Positions 1 to 8,188 of a DNA stretch of 45,595 bases are shown piece after piece. Both the position numbers and the translations under genes were made by a program. Below the pieces are notes generated by a model. The model made no database searches. It was given only the letters and a program-made list of their open reading frames with translations, and was not told the origin of the DNA. Numbering within the stretch: position 1 is the first letter of the stretch; every line of letters begins with the position of its first letter. Source of the stretch: Berkiella_A sp963976875 (lineage in GTDB: Bacteria; Pseudomonadota; Gammaproteobacteria; Berkiellales; Berkiellaceae); the NCBI GenBank assembly GCA_963976875.1, contig CAXBML010000023.1:1-45595 (forward strand), in the 5' to 3' direction.

Positions 1-24
1 AAAACAGAATAACAAGAGTGCTAG

Positions 25-441
25 TGGCGATCACACAGACCCACTGGTACTTCACACTTAATTTATATAGGTGTCAAAGGATTACTTTCAAAATCAACAC
101 TACCCAAATTACCAGGTACAGAACATCAGGATGTAAGTGGGCGTTCAAATATCCAATCTTTAAAAAAAGGATTTATAGTCAATGCCTTGAACCCGAAGGT
201 GACTTTATTTTTTGTTAGTATCTTTAGCCAAATTATTGAGCCAAGCACCCCAAGAATAATACAAATCAGTTATGGTTTAGAAATGACGTTGATTGGTTTT
301 TTGTGGTTTTGTTCATTGTCTATTATTTTAACTAACCCTAAACTTAGAATACAGCTAAGTCGCGCTCAAAGCCTTGTAGATAAGCTCTTAGGTGGGTTTT
401 TGGTCGCATTAGGCCTAAAAGTTGCTACGCTTTCCCAGTAA
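25..441 (+). pseudogene. LysE/RhtB-family exporter, C-terminal remnant
   Basis: The reading frame is open from base 25 to the stop at 439-441 but has no plausible start and is preceded by an in-frame TAG at 22-24. Its product resembles the second half of LysE/RhtB amino-acid exporters: a HLIYIGVKGL segment (family pattern YLxYLGxxxL), a central hydrophilic linker, the family signature NALNPKVTLFFVSIFSQII, and two further hydrophobic helices ending in GGFLVALGLKVA. Families of this type are about 200 aa with six helices; here only about 135 aa remain. Either a frameshift near base 25-50 joins it to an upstream part outside the window, or it is a truncated relic. The family call is fairly secure; the broken state depends on sequence outside the window. 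Confidence 0.6.
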
Positions 442-495
442 ATAGACCGTATATCTGATTAATTAGCGCTTATATCACGCTTATAGCCCGAAAAC

Positions 496-539
496 TAACA
501 AAATATGTTATAATATAGTTACATTAACAAAATATGTAA
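496..539 (+). promoter_or_regulatory. Promoter flanked by two copies of a 15-bp near-palindrome
   Basis: TAACAAAATATGTTA (496-510) and TAACAAAATATGTAA (525-539) are 15-bp copies differing at one base, 29 bp apart start to start. Each has TAACA/TGTTA-type arms. A consensus -10 box TATAAT (509-514) begins at the end of the first copy; I see no good -35 box. The arrangement looks like a repressor or activator pair controlling the 575-928 gene. No regulator is identified. Confidence 0.5.
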
Positions 540-574
540 CGTATTGAAAATAATAAACAAGTTGGAGGGTAACT

Positions 575-928
575 ATGAAAAATAATCACATTAATCCAAA
601 CATGGCTTTTACTCTATCAAATATGGCTTCAAGCTTGTTATCACTTGAGCAAAAAATGGCTCTACAATGGCAATATGAGCTATCAGATCTGGCTGCGCTG
701 GCAAAGATGGTTCCGTCGATGGCTGCTAGTGCAAGATTAGGTTTATCTCAGTCTGCGATGGCACAAGGGTTTTATGGCTATGCTTTGTTTTTGGCTCAGA
801 TATGCGCCAATAGACCTCGGTTTAATGCTAAACCAGCACCGGAGATGGCGCCTGAGCTAGAGCCAAAGCTCGACTTACCAAAGCCAAGGCCTTATACACA
901 TACGCCAAAGTTAAGACCTGGCTATTAA
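575..928 (+). CDS. Small unknown protein with proline-rich tail
   Basis: This 117-aa protein is not recognised. It starts at ATG 575 with a good Shine-Dalgarno (GGAGGG at 563-568). Residues 1-80 look mainly helical and rich in Met, Ala, Ser and Leu (repeated MA.., LSQSAMAQ), and residues about 83-117 are a charged, proline-rich tail with alternating Pro-Glu and Pro-Lys. The composition faintly recalls phasin-like or other amphipathic coat proteins, but no signature supports that. It is a single-gene unit: a dedicated promoter with operator-like repeats lies upstream and a strong intrinsic terminator lies 22 bp after the stop. The clean promoter, RBS and terminator are the main reason to believe it is real and tightly regulated. 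Confidence 0.65.
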   Translation: MKNNHINPNMAFTLSNMASSLLSLEQKMALQWQYELSDLAALAKMVPSMAASARLGLSQSAMAQGFYGYALFLAQICANRPRFNAKPAPEMAPELEPKLDLPKPRPYTHTPKLRPGY

Positions 929-950
929 TCAATAATAATCATAAATTTTA

Positions 951-985
951 AACGCTGGATGAATGAGAGTTCATCCGGCGTTTTT
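951..985 (+). terminator. Intrinsic terminator
   Basis: AACGCTGGATGAA and TTCATCCGGCGTT form a 13-bp stem (one G-U wobble) around a 6-nt loop, followed by TTT. It lies directly after the 575-928 gene and just before the end of the convergent exonuclease gene, so it may serve both. Confidence 0.85.
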
Positions 986-1001
986 CATTTTGATAGCATA
1001 T

Positions 1002-1901
1002 TTAATCGATCATCTCAGCCCGAAAAGAATACCTTGTATGTGCTGTTATCTTCGATTGAGGTAATTTTTTAGCGGCACCTGGTCGACAATAAATTGTTTC
1101 TTCTAAAAAAGCAGTTTCTTCTGCTAAATGATCACCTGGAACTGTAATCCACCAACATTTTGGCAAGTTGCCGGCACCATCAGACCATCTATATTTTCTT
1201 TCTTTCAAGAGGTCTTTTTTCTCAAAAGGTGCTGAGACGGCGCATAATAATATTTCAGACTTTTTGACGCTATTTTTTAATTCTTCAAATGCCCCATCTT
1301 CTTCAATGAGCAAATTAAAGGCCGCCCAGCAATCTGTCAGGGCACGATGACCATCATAGAAGTAGCCTAGCTTCCAATTTAGATAATCCAGCTTACCGCT
1401 CTCAAATCCACGTTCAGACCAGTCTATGTCTCGCAGTGTACAAGCAAAAGGTGTTTTTTTAAATAATGCTTGAATATAGTCTGGTGTTTGAAGTTCTAAG
1501 AAATTACGATCGAAGCCGCTATTGTGGCAAATGACCAGATTACAACTCTCGACTTGTGTTGCAATATAGTCCCAATCGATTTTTTGTCCCTTTACATCTG
1601 CGTCAGTAATCCCCGTAATCTTGGTCACAAGTTCAGGAATAGGGATGCCAGGATCATTTAGAGCATTATAAGTTTCAGATACTTCAATTATGCCATCTGC
1701 ATTAGTGAAGGAGAATTTTAACAGCCCAAATTCAATGATGGCATCTTTTGTCGCATCTAAGCCCATGGTTTCAAGATCGATTACAATAGCTGAGAAGGCA
1801 GGGTCGGCTGAAGATTCACGTTTTTCAAGTGTTTCTGGCAGTCTTTTAAGCACTACATAGTTAGGGTCATCCATAATTTCTTTTAGTGCAGATTCATTCA
1901 T
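1002..1901 (-). CDS. DnaQ-like DEDDh 3'-5' exonuclease
   Basis: The 299-aa protein has a DnaQ/RNase T exonuclease fold from about residue 36 to 200. The metal-binding residues are visible: IDLET (D42, E44), HNSGFDR (D131), and GHRALTDC (H185, D190), which is the DEDDh arrangement. Enzymes of this fold remove nucleotides from the 3' end of DNA or RNA with two metal ions. The C-terminal 100 residues (about 200-299) are not a domain I recognise; they are rich in Trp, Lys and Cys and could contact nucleic acid. The gene is monocistronic. Proteins of this length with a DnaQ core and an extra tail occur in Legionella-like bacteria; whether the substrate is DNA or RNA cannot be read from the sequence. 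It is not the replicative epsilon subunit, which is about 240 aa and lacks this tail. Confidence 0.85.
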   Translation of the reverse strand: MNESALKEIMDDPNYVVLKRLPETLEKRESSADPAFSAIVIDLETMGLDATKDAIIEFGLLKFSFTNADGIIEVSETYNALNDPGIPIPELVTKITGITDADVKGQKIDWDYIATQVESCNLVICHNSGFDRNFLELQTPDYIQALFKKTPFACTLRDIDWSERGFESGKLDYLNWKLGYFYDGHRALTDCWAAFNLLIEEDGAFEELKNSVKKSEILLCAVSAPFEKKDLLKERKYRWSDGAGNLPKCWWITVPGDHLAEETAFLEETIYCRPGAAKKLPQSKITAHTRYSFRAEMID

Positions 1902-2055
1902 TAGCCATCTCCAAAATATTCTTATTGCTAGTATTGTGGGATTATATTGTAAAAATAAGTGTGTTAGTAGCAGAAAGCTAATAAAGCTATTTTATTATTT
2001 TTAATTTATGTTAGTATAATTTCCCAGATAATTTAGTTTGAAACATGAGTCCTAA

Positions 2056-3009
2056 ATGCAGTACAAGCAATTTCTTACACAACCGATCAACTCAGTCAGT
2101 AGGCTTTATTATTTGTTAAGTGTTTACGCTCATCATTCTAAAATTAACGCTCTAGCAATAGGATTTCTGACTGGCTGCATACTCGCTAGCCCATTTTATT
2201 TTTTATCCACCCCAGCATTGGGCTATTACTCAGTTACCGCTTTGATGCCTACTATATTAGTCGGTTGCTATAGCTCAATTAGTGCGATGCTTTTTTGTAA
2301 CGACAAACCAAGCTTGTTAGCTTCTATTATAGAAGGTGGCCATAATTCTTGTTTAAAATTAGCAATAAAATTAGGTTGGTCATTGTCTGAGACAATAGAA
2401 AATAATAAGTTCGATCTACCCAGTAATTTTCGTGGCTATGCGCCATTACATGTTGCCGTTGTGACTGGAAATAAGGAAGCGGCAAAATTAATTATAAAGG
2501 GCGGCGCCAATATCAATCAATTAACCAATAGAGACACAATTTTAGGAATACAAACCAAGCGAATTAGACGCGTTATTTCACGACGCAGCCATACTTACCC
2601 TGACTATGTTATTATTCACACACCTATCTATGGTGAGACAAAAGAATACAGTGCCCTTCATCTTGCTTGTAAAAAAGGCAATGTAGATATGATACAGTTA
2701 CTGCTCAAGTGTCATGTTAATATCACCCAACTTGACCATTTGAAGAGAGTGCCAAAAAGTCTTTTGTCTGAAAAGTGTGTCAATATCCTAAGAGAAAAGT
2801 CCAAATTAGAGCATTCATTACTTACATTGACTGCGTTAGCTATCAACGCATCGGATGAAATTAAAGTCACCCCTGAAAATACAGTATATGATATGCAAGT
2901 GTTTCTATACGAAGTTAAAAAGAAAGAGCCACTCAATCGTTTTCTTAATGACGGAAAAATTGCGTTTAAAAATAACAGCGCTAGCAATCAATCTACACTC
3001 AGGCTATAG
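2056..3009 (+). CDS. Membrane-anchored ankyrin-repeat protein
   Basis: The 317-aa product has two hydrophobic segments near the N-terminus (about residues 33-54 and 57-80), then a cytosolic-type domain with ankyrin units: APLHVAVVTGNKEAAKLIIKG (split here: APLHVAVVTGN then KEAAKLIIKG, about 129-150) and SALHLACKKGNVDMIQLLLK (about 200-219). The units are separated by an unusual basic insert (about 165-195). The C-terminal part (about 240-317) is unassigned. Ankyrin repeats mediate protein binding and in intracellular bacteria are common in secreted effectors. Two membrane helices would place the repeats on a membrane, either bacterial or, if the protein is secreted, of the host. No Shine-Dalgarno is obvious before ATG 2056, so the start is uncertain. 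Confidence 0.75.
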   Translation: MQYKQFLTQPINSVSRLYYLLSVYAHHSKINALAIGFLTGCILASPFYFLSTPALGYYSVTALMPTILVGCYSSISAMLFCNDKPSLLASIIEGGHNSCLKLAIKLGWSLSETIENNKFDLPSNFRGYAPLHVAVVTGNKEAAKLIIKGGANINQLTNRDTILGIQTKRIRRVISRRSHTYPDYVIIHTPIYGETKEYSALHLACKKGNVDMIQLLLKCHVNITQLDHLKRVPKSLLSEKCVNILREKSKLEHSLLTLTALAINASDEIKVTPENTVYDMQVFLYEVKKKEPLNRFLNDGKIAFKNNSASNQSTLRL

Positions 3010-3098
3010 GTCAAGTTCAACTCTTATACCTCCTACATTTGTCGTATCTAACATTGGGTGAATCATGTCAATTTTCTGCTAGGTGTATAGTCATCCTT

Positions 3099-3198
3099 TG
3101 TAGTATCACGGTTAAGGCATCCTTGCCTTAAGTGATTATTATCACAAGACATTTTACCTTTGGTCAAAACCGGACATCTCGCTTTGCGGTTACACACA
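3099..3198 (+). repeat. 100-bp hairpin-bearing repeat, copy A
   Basis: This stretch matches the complement of 36951-37050 with 4 mismatches in 100 bp and no gaps. It contains TTAAGGCA-TCCT-TGCCTTAA (3112-3131), GTGAT-TATT-ATCAC (3132-3145) and the pair AACCG...CGGTT toward its right end. GGACAT-like motifs recur inside it, as happens in subterminal repeats of insertion sequences. Copy A ends 76 nt before the GTG start of the RhoGEF-like gene and copy B ends 79 nt before the start of the YopJ-like gene, in the same orientation relative to each gene. Confidence 0.9.
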
Positions 3199-3274
3199 AA
3201 ATATTATATTGAACCATTTGCAAAACAGCACTGTCTGAAGTTATATCACATGCACTTTTTGTGGGAGGTTCTCA

Positions 3275-5272
3275 GTGATTAATGGTTCTGCAAATGCTTT
3301 AACTTTAAGAGAGTATTATGACAAGCTGGAGGCAATGAGCTCGCTTATAAAGAAAAAAAAGATAACAAAAGGGCTAAGAAAAAACAATCGGCAAGGTACA
3401 AATAATTTGGCGGATTTAGTTGAAGACGATTTAGCTCAATTGATCAAAGGTGTTAAGGTGCTTTTAGATTCCCAAGATTTAGAGGGTCATCCTAAGCTTG
3501 GTGAAGTGATAAAACAAGCTATCGCATTTCAAAGTAAAGTGAATAGAGCACATACATTATTAGTTCAATTAAATAATGCGCCAAGCTATTCTTGGGTAAG
3601 CAATAATATTAAGGGTAGAAAAAAAACCTTAGAAAAATTTTTATTGATGCTCGATGTACCCGGTCAGTTGCAAAATATACCCGAAGTTACTCAGCTTGCA
3701 AGTGCTAAGAAAGTGATTGCGGATAGAGAGGCAAAACATAGTCGTCTCTACTCTAACTTTCAAAATGAAATTGTTAGCACTGAACTATCAATGAGAGATG
3801 CGCTGCAAAAGCTCAATGATTTAGATGAAGAGTTCCAAATACTAAATTTTTTTAAAACAAATGATTGCCCCAATTTAGCGATGTTAACTGAACTTTGTAT
3901 GGGGTTGGCATACGATTCTACAGAAATGGCTACTATATTAGAGTTAGCCAACACTGATCCCCGTACTTTTGACTTGCCAGAAACTCAGGTACATATTGCT
4001 GCCTATTTTAAGCGTTTAGCACAAGTCACAGTTCTTTATGGATTAGCACAACCTGAATTTTCAGCAAAAACTCAGAATGATGAAGAGTTCAAAGAATTTT
4101 TAAATCGTATATCAAAAAAGTCAGGTGAAAGTTTATTACAGCTAGCCGTTCAACCTGTCCAACGTACAATGCGGTACGGAAGTTTGTTTTCCGATTTACT
4201 TGAAAATGCGCCCAATGATCCCGAGAGATTGAGAATACTAAAAGATCAAGCCGGCCGCTTTGCAACTTTAATCGCTTATACGAACGATTCTAGGGCCCCA
4301 TCTCCTCCAGATAAATTTTTAGCCAGTAAGCATGGAGATAGAGATATCCAACAAATTAAAGCTAAAATTGCGGCGGGCTGTGCCATTAAAATGAAACAAG
4401 AAGATATTGATAATATAAAACAATTCTTATCTGAAGATAAAAATTCACATTTACGAGATTTAGGCATCTCCGCAGATGTTTACTCTGATGAAAGCTCTTT
4501 AGTGATAAACTATCAATTAGCCAACCAGTTAGGCTTTAATGTTAAAATTGAACCTGTTAATAAAACAAAAGTGCCAAAAGATTTAGAAGGGTTGGATGTT
4601 GTTAGCATGCAACCCAGCCAACAGCCTTTACAAAAACCAGCCCCTCTCATAGTGCCAAATATAAAAGACTTAGCCCAAGATATGAAGCCTCCAGCATGGG
4701 CAAAAATCCAGCCTACAAAAGACGAGCAATCTAATCAACAAAGAAAGGAATATTCTGATGGTATTATGGGAAGAGGTCGTTCAGTAACACAAAATGACGG
4801 GGCTGAAACCGAAGCGGATGGATTAAGTCAAGCGCCCAAAAGAAGCTTGCCACCATTACCACCTATGCAAAGTAATCATGAAAAAATAGCTGAAATTCCT
4901 GAAAGCGCCCGGCGAAATATACCGCCTCCTTTACCTACAAAACCGCCTCCAAAACCCTTTCAAAGTCGACCCAAAGCGCAAGAAGAGCCTAAGGCAGCAG
5001 ATAATTCTAAGAAAGCGCCTGCTCCTGATGTTAAGGGACCGCCTCCTAGACCCGTTTTGATTAGTAGAGGTGGGGCAGCAAAACCTCCACCTTCTAAGCC
5101 TAATACACCTAGTACTCAGCAGCGAAAACCAGTGGCTCGAACAACTGCTTGGGTGTCTCCAACCAAGCCTACTGGAGAACGAGAAGATATTACGGCAGGG
5201 AGCAACAAAAGCAAGAATGATACACCCGAAAATCAGGAGGATAAAAAAGCACCTAAAATACCCAAGCGATAA
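3275..5272 (+). CDS. RhoGEF (Dbl-homology)-like effector candidate with proline-rich tail
   Basis: The 665-aa protein starts at GTG 3275, set by GGGAGG at 3263-3268. Residues about 158-338 resemble a eukaryotic Dbl-homology domain. A CR1-like helix reads NEIVSTELSMRDALQKL (164-180) and a CR3-like helix carries QPVQRTMRY (293-301) followed by LFSDLLENAP, close to the PVQRxxxYxLLLxxLL signature of RhoGEFs. Residues 440-665 are low-complexity and proline-rich with PxxP motifs (LPPLPP near 525, PPPLPTKPPPKPF near 550-562) that resemble SH3 ligands. If the call is right, the protein would load GTP on a host Rho-family GTPase, with the tail recruiting SH3 proteins. No PH domain follows. There is no signal peptide, consistent with type IV secretion. 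It sits downstream of repeat copy A and ends 12 bp from the convergent U-box-like gene. Confidence 0.65.
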   Translation: MINGSANALTLREYYDKLEAMSSLIKKKKITKGLRKNNRQGTNNLADLVEDDLAQLIKGVKVLLDSQDLEGHPKLGEVIKQAIAFQSKVNRAHTLLVQLNNAPSYSWVSNNIKGRKKTLEKFLLMLDVPGQLQNIPEVTQLASAKKVIADREAKHSRLYSNFQNEIVSTELSMRDALQKLNDLDEEFQILNFFKTNDCPNLAMLTELCMGLAYDSTEMATILELANTDPRTFDLPETQVHIAAYFKRLAQVTVLYGLAQPEFSAKTQNDEEFKEFLNRISKKSGESLLQLAVQPVQRTMRYGSLFSDLLENAPNDPERLRILKDQAGRFATLIAYTNDSRAPSPPDKFLASKHGDRDIQQIKAKIAAGCAIKMKQEDIDNIKQFLSEDKNSHLRDLGISADVYSDESSLVINYQLANQLGFNVKIEPVNKTKVPKDLEGLDVVSMQPSQQPLQKPAPLIVPNIKDLAQDMKPPAWAKIQPTKDEQSNQQRKEYSDGIMGRGRSVTQNDGAETEADGLSQAPKRSLPPLPPMQSNHEKIAEIPESARRNIPPPLPTKPPPKPFQSRPKAQEEPKAADNSKKAPAPDVKGPPPRPVLISRGGAAKPPPSKPNTPSTQQRKPVARTTAWVSPTKPTGEREDITAGSNKSKNDTPENQEDKKAPKIPKR

Positions 5273-5284
5273 TATGCTAATTTT

Positions 5285-5824
5285 TTAAAATTTACGATGC
5301 TGTGCTATTTTAACGCCAGCACGGCTCGTGACTTTCTGTGATTCTGTAATATTTGTTCCTCTGTGCTTTGCGATTTTGAGTCCTGGATTTTGCCTTGATC
5401 TATCACTGTTCGATTCTGCTTTTGCTGTGAGCGCTGAACCAGCCATAAACGCAAGATTTACTGCTTGTTGCTCATTTAAAAATTCTGTTATTTTTTGCTG
5501 CATTTCGGGCGCAGGCAAAATATCTTCAGAACTAAACATAGATCTGTTGAGAGGATGTACCCTATAATTTTTTCCATCTATCCTCTTTTCAGGGCAAGCC
5601 ATAATAGATTTTATGTCAAAATAATGGGTATAGTTTGCCGCTCCAATAGTTGTTATTATTTTTATTGGAATATCCATGATATCAAGTGATATTGGGCAGT
5701 TAAGTGTATTAGGCGCATCTGTCCCTAATAAAATTAGCCGCTCTGAATTTGGCTTTTGACCTCTGTAGCTTTTTAAGTATGCTTGAAGATCTGCATGACG
5801 TTTTTTAAAGTTGGCTGTAAGCAT
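5285..5824 (-). CDS. U-box-like (putative E3 ubiquitin ligase) protein
   Basis: The preferred start is ATG at 5824 (179 aa), preceded by GGGGA; a TTG eight codons upstream is less likely. Residues about 41-117 follow the U-box pattern: CPISLDIMDIPIKI (43-56), a YFD-IKSIM segment matching the helix after the first loop (68-75), then HPLNRSMFSSEDILPAPEMQ (90-109) and QKITEFL, like the PLTRxPLxxxDLxPNxxLxxxIxxF ending of U-boxes. U-box domains bind E2 enzymes and act as ubiquitin ligases; Legionella LubX is a secreted precedent. The C-terminal 40 residues contain a duplicated motif, GLKIAKHRG and GVKIAQHRK, of unknown meaning. Bacteria without ubiquitin have no use for this fold, so a host target is inferred. 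Confidence 0.65.
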   Translation of the reverse strand: MLTANFKKRHADLQAYLKSYRGQKPNSERLILLGTDAPNTLNCPISLDIMDIPIKIITTIGAANYTHYFDIKSIMACPEKRIDGKNYRVHPLNRSMFSSEDILPAPEMQQKITEFLNEQQAVNLAFMAGSALTAKAESNSDRSRQNPGLKIAKHRGTNITESQKVTSRAGVKIAQHRKF

Positions 5825-6133
5825 AATTTTATATCCCCGTTGATTCAATATACTTTATTGTTGCTTATGTTTTATGATAACGAACATTAGAAGCAGGTGT
5901 CATGCGAATTCAGATAAGCTATACGTCTATAGTGACAAAATGTAATTAGTGCATATTCAAGAGAATATAAAGCTTTCACGTTAATGAGAGATGAGTGTCT
6001 ACAGGCACTTAAGGCAATAAGGGCGTAGCTTTATTCAAAAGAATCAATAGTTTAATATGTTTGTTATGCGCCGGTCTTTAACCAGGATCGCAATACAGCG
6101 ACAGATACTTTAAACATGAGATAAACTATAAAC
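5825..6133. other. Gene-free stretch
   Basis: About 310 bp between the divergent U-box-like and acetyltransferase genes. It must hold both promoters, but I see no consensus pair and no open frame of note. Confidence 0.5.
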
Positions 6134-6697
6134 ATGACAACTGTACTTCAAACACCCAGATTATATTTACGTGAGCCTAAGCTTGATGATACCGAAGAGA
6201 TAACGCGCTATTTACGCCGAAATAAAATCCACATTCAAGCATTTGAACCTAAGCGTCCTCAAGAGTATTACACACAACATTACTGGCGTGAAAGAATAAT
6301 GGCTCGGGAGAAAGAAGCCTTTGACAAAAAGGGCTGTCAGCTTTTTATTTATACTAAAGATAACCCAGACACAATTGTTGGCTATATTAATTTTGATAAT
6401 ATTATCAGAGGTTGCTTTCAGTCTTGCACTTTGGGATATGCTTTAGATTTTGATAATCAAGAGCGGGGTTATATGTATGAAGCCTTGAAAGTCAGTATCA
6501 ATTATATTTTCTCAACCCACAATCTGCACCGAATACAAGCGAATTATATTTACACGAATACTAAAAGTGGCAATATTCTTGAAAAGTTAAAATTTAGAAA
6601 AGAGGGAGAAGCGAAGAAGTATCTCAACATTAATGGTGAATGGCAGGATCACGTGCTAACCAGCTTAATAAATATAAAATATGTTGATAGCATTTAA
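6134..6697 (+). CDS. RimJ/RimL-type GNAT N-acetyltransferase
   Basis: The 187-aa protein has the RimJ/RimL layout: N-terminal TPRLYLREPKLDDTEEI, a central strand GYINFDNI (about 92-99), the LGYALDFDNQERGYMYEAL segment (about 109-127) corresponding to the acetyl-CoA-binding motif, and the IQANYIYTNTKSGNILEKL stretch followed by FRKEGEAKKYL. Members transfer acetyl from acetyl-CoA to the N-terminal amine of ribosomal or other proteins, or to small amines. The usual Q/RxxGxG/A pyrophosphate loop appears as QERGYM, slightly shortened. The specific substrate cannot be told. It is a single gene, with a GC-rich hairpin just after its stop. Confidence 0.85.
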   Translation: MTTVLQTPRLYLREPKLDDTEEITRYLRRNKIHIQAFEPKRPQEYYTQHYWRERIMAREKEAFDKKGCQLFIYTKDNPDTIVGYINFDNIIRGCFQSCTLGYALDFDNQERGYMYEALKVSINYIFSTHNLHRIQANYIYTNTKSGNILEKLKFRKEGEAKKYLNINGEWQDHVLTSLINIKYVDSI

Positions 6698-6699
6698 AT

Positions 6700-6727
6700 A
6701 TTGCCCAAGGGCCAGCCCATGGGCAAT
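6700..6727. terminator. Hairpin between convergent genes, possible bidirectional terminator
   Basis: ATTGCCCA (6700-6707) and TGGGCAAT (6720-6727) pair perfectly. An inner GGG/CCC extension closes a CCAG loop. It lacks a U-tract on either side, so termination is possible but not certain. Confidence 0.4.
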
Positions 6728-6788
6728 ACAAAGGTTGTGCTTAATTTGAGCTTGCCCTTAGGCGAATCTCAAAATGCACGTTACTCAG

Positions 6789-6995
6789 CTAGACAACTAC
6801 AATGTTCTCTGCTTGAAGGCCTTTGGCACCTTTAGTAACTGTAAACTCTACTTTTTGGCCTTCAGCTAAAGATTTTTCTGGGCCAGAGATAGCGTTAACA
6901 TGCGCAAAAACATCAGCTTCTCCAGAATCTTGCTTAATAAAACCAAAACCTTTAGTTTCGTCGAACCATTTTACGACACCAGTAGACTGTGACAT
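6789..6995 (-). CDS. Cold-shock protein, CspA family
   Basis: The 68-aa protein is a complete cold-shock domain: GVVKWFDETKGFGFI with the RNP1 motif KGFGFI and the RNP2-like VFAHV. It binds single-stranded RNA or DNA and acts as an RNA chaperone. Length and sequence are fully typical. The start ATG is preceded by AGGAT. A promoter candidate lies about 160 nt upstream, giving the long 5' leader usual for cspA-type mRNAs, which often controls cold induction. Whether this copy is cold-induced cannot be told. Confidence 0.95.
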   Translation of the reverse strand: MSQSTGVVKWFDETKGFGFIKQDSGEADVFAHVNAISGPEKSLAEGQKVEFTVTKGAKGLQAENIVVV

Positions 6996-7425
6996 ATTTA
7001 TATCCTATTTATTTTTCAGAAGTAATTAAAGCCTATAATAAGGCATGTGGCTGGAAGAATTGCTTTTACTTTATGAAGAACAAAACGAAATACAAAAATA
7101 TATCTCATAGACGTTGCACACATAAATACATCAAATAACTTTCAAGCTGCCCTATATATTATACTGACTTGCCAAGTTGTCAAATAAATATCGCTCAAAA
7201 TCCTATGATTGCCTTGGCTGGGTTTACTATCAAGCGCTTTAAAGCTGTGATTTAGTTAAATTAATACCAAGGAAAGTTTTATTTTTGCTATAAATAGTGA
7301 ATATTTACCGATAAACAAGTATCTATGTGAAACATAACTTACAAACAAGTCAACTTGATTGCTTTTTTAGTTCTAATATCGCAAGCCTCATGCCAACTTA
7401 CGGAAAAGCACAGGGCAAATTATAA
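6996..7425. other. Gene-free stretch
   Basis: About 430 bp holding the leader and promoter of the cold-shock gene (see the promoter entry). Apart from that I see no coding frame and no terminator for the 7426-7995 gene. Confidence 0.5.
7158..7183 (-). promoter_or_regulatory. Candidate promoter of the cold-shock gene
   Basis: On the minus strand TTGACA (7178-7183) precedes TATAAT (7158-7163). The spacer is 14 nt, shorter than the usual 17; a TAATAT two bases further on would give 16. The spacer holds the palindrome ACTTGGCAAGT. Transcription from here would give a leader of roughly 150-160 nt. Confidence 0.5.
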
Positions 7426-7995
7426 TTAAGACCTAAGATCTTTTTTTTCAATAAAGTCTAACTCTATAGTCTGTGTTTTTTCAGCTGAGATAGTAGGGGG
7501 GAAGTGGCCTGAGAATACTGAAGCCAAAGGCGTGAAGATTTTATCGAGTATAAAAACGCCATCATAAAAATAAGTTTTTTTCAGAAGACTTGTTAAGCCA
7601 GACAATGCTTCAACCAAGGCGGGTAATTCCTTCTTTTTCATGCCTGTTTGAATTTCATTTTTTGTTGTATCCATAACCAAGTTCAGTTGCTCAGAGCTAT
7701 AGCGTAAGGCAGCACTCATTGTCGATATTTGCTTTTTTATCCAATCAGAGTCATGTGTTTGCTGATATGTTTCATGCACCACCAACAATCTATCTAAAAG
7801 GCCTATTACACTCAAAATGGTATCATCTAAAAAACGCGCATCATTGGATAGCGAGATTTTTTTATTTGTATTCTGGCTATTGAGTATTTTTATTTTTTCT
7901 TTGAATACTGTAAAAGAGGTATGGATAATATTACATATGGCCAATGCACTAATAAAATGTTGATTTTGCTCAATTTGCTGACAGCTTAAAGGCAT
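7426..7995 (-). CDS. Unknown helical protein
   Basis: A 189-aa protein I do not recognise. It appears almost wholly helical, with heptad-like hydrophobic spacing (for example the LDDTILSVIGLLDRLLVVH stretch) and no signal peptide or membrane segment. The gene is flanked by about 430 bp and 250 bp without other genes and has no clear Shine-Dalgarno at its ATG. It could be a small effector or a structural accessory; nothing in it points to a function. Confidence 0.55.
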   Translation of the reverse strand: MPLSCQQIEQNQHFISALAICNIIHTSFTVFKEKIKILNSQNTNKKISLSNDARFLDDTILSVIGLLDRLLVVHETYQQTHDSDWIKKQISTMSAALRYSSEQLNLVMDTTKNEIQTGMKKKELPALVEALSGLTSLLKKTYFYDGVFILDKIFTPLASVFSGHFPPTISAEKTQTIELDFIEKKDLRS

Positions 7996-8188
7996 TTCAA
8001 AAAACGCTATTTTATTATGTTCATATATTAATATTGCTCTAATGTTATAATTTGAGTCAATGGACTGTATGGCAAACTACCTTATCTTTATGCTACGCAC
8101 TACATACAGCGTTACATCAGACTCACATTTCTAGCCGGATTAGGCTTTAGATCATTATTGAGCCTTTTTCTTAATGATGAATAGAGTC

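Noticed and set aside
1..218. A 66-codon frame from base 18 overlapping the exporter remnant
   Set aside because: It is in a different frame from the LysE-type sequence, has no similarity to that family and no RBS.
2000..3274. PmrA- or other two-component-type direct repeats upstream of effector-like genes
   Set aside because: I found no TTAAT-type tandem repeats with correct spacing upstream of the effector-like genes.
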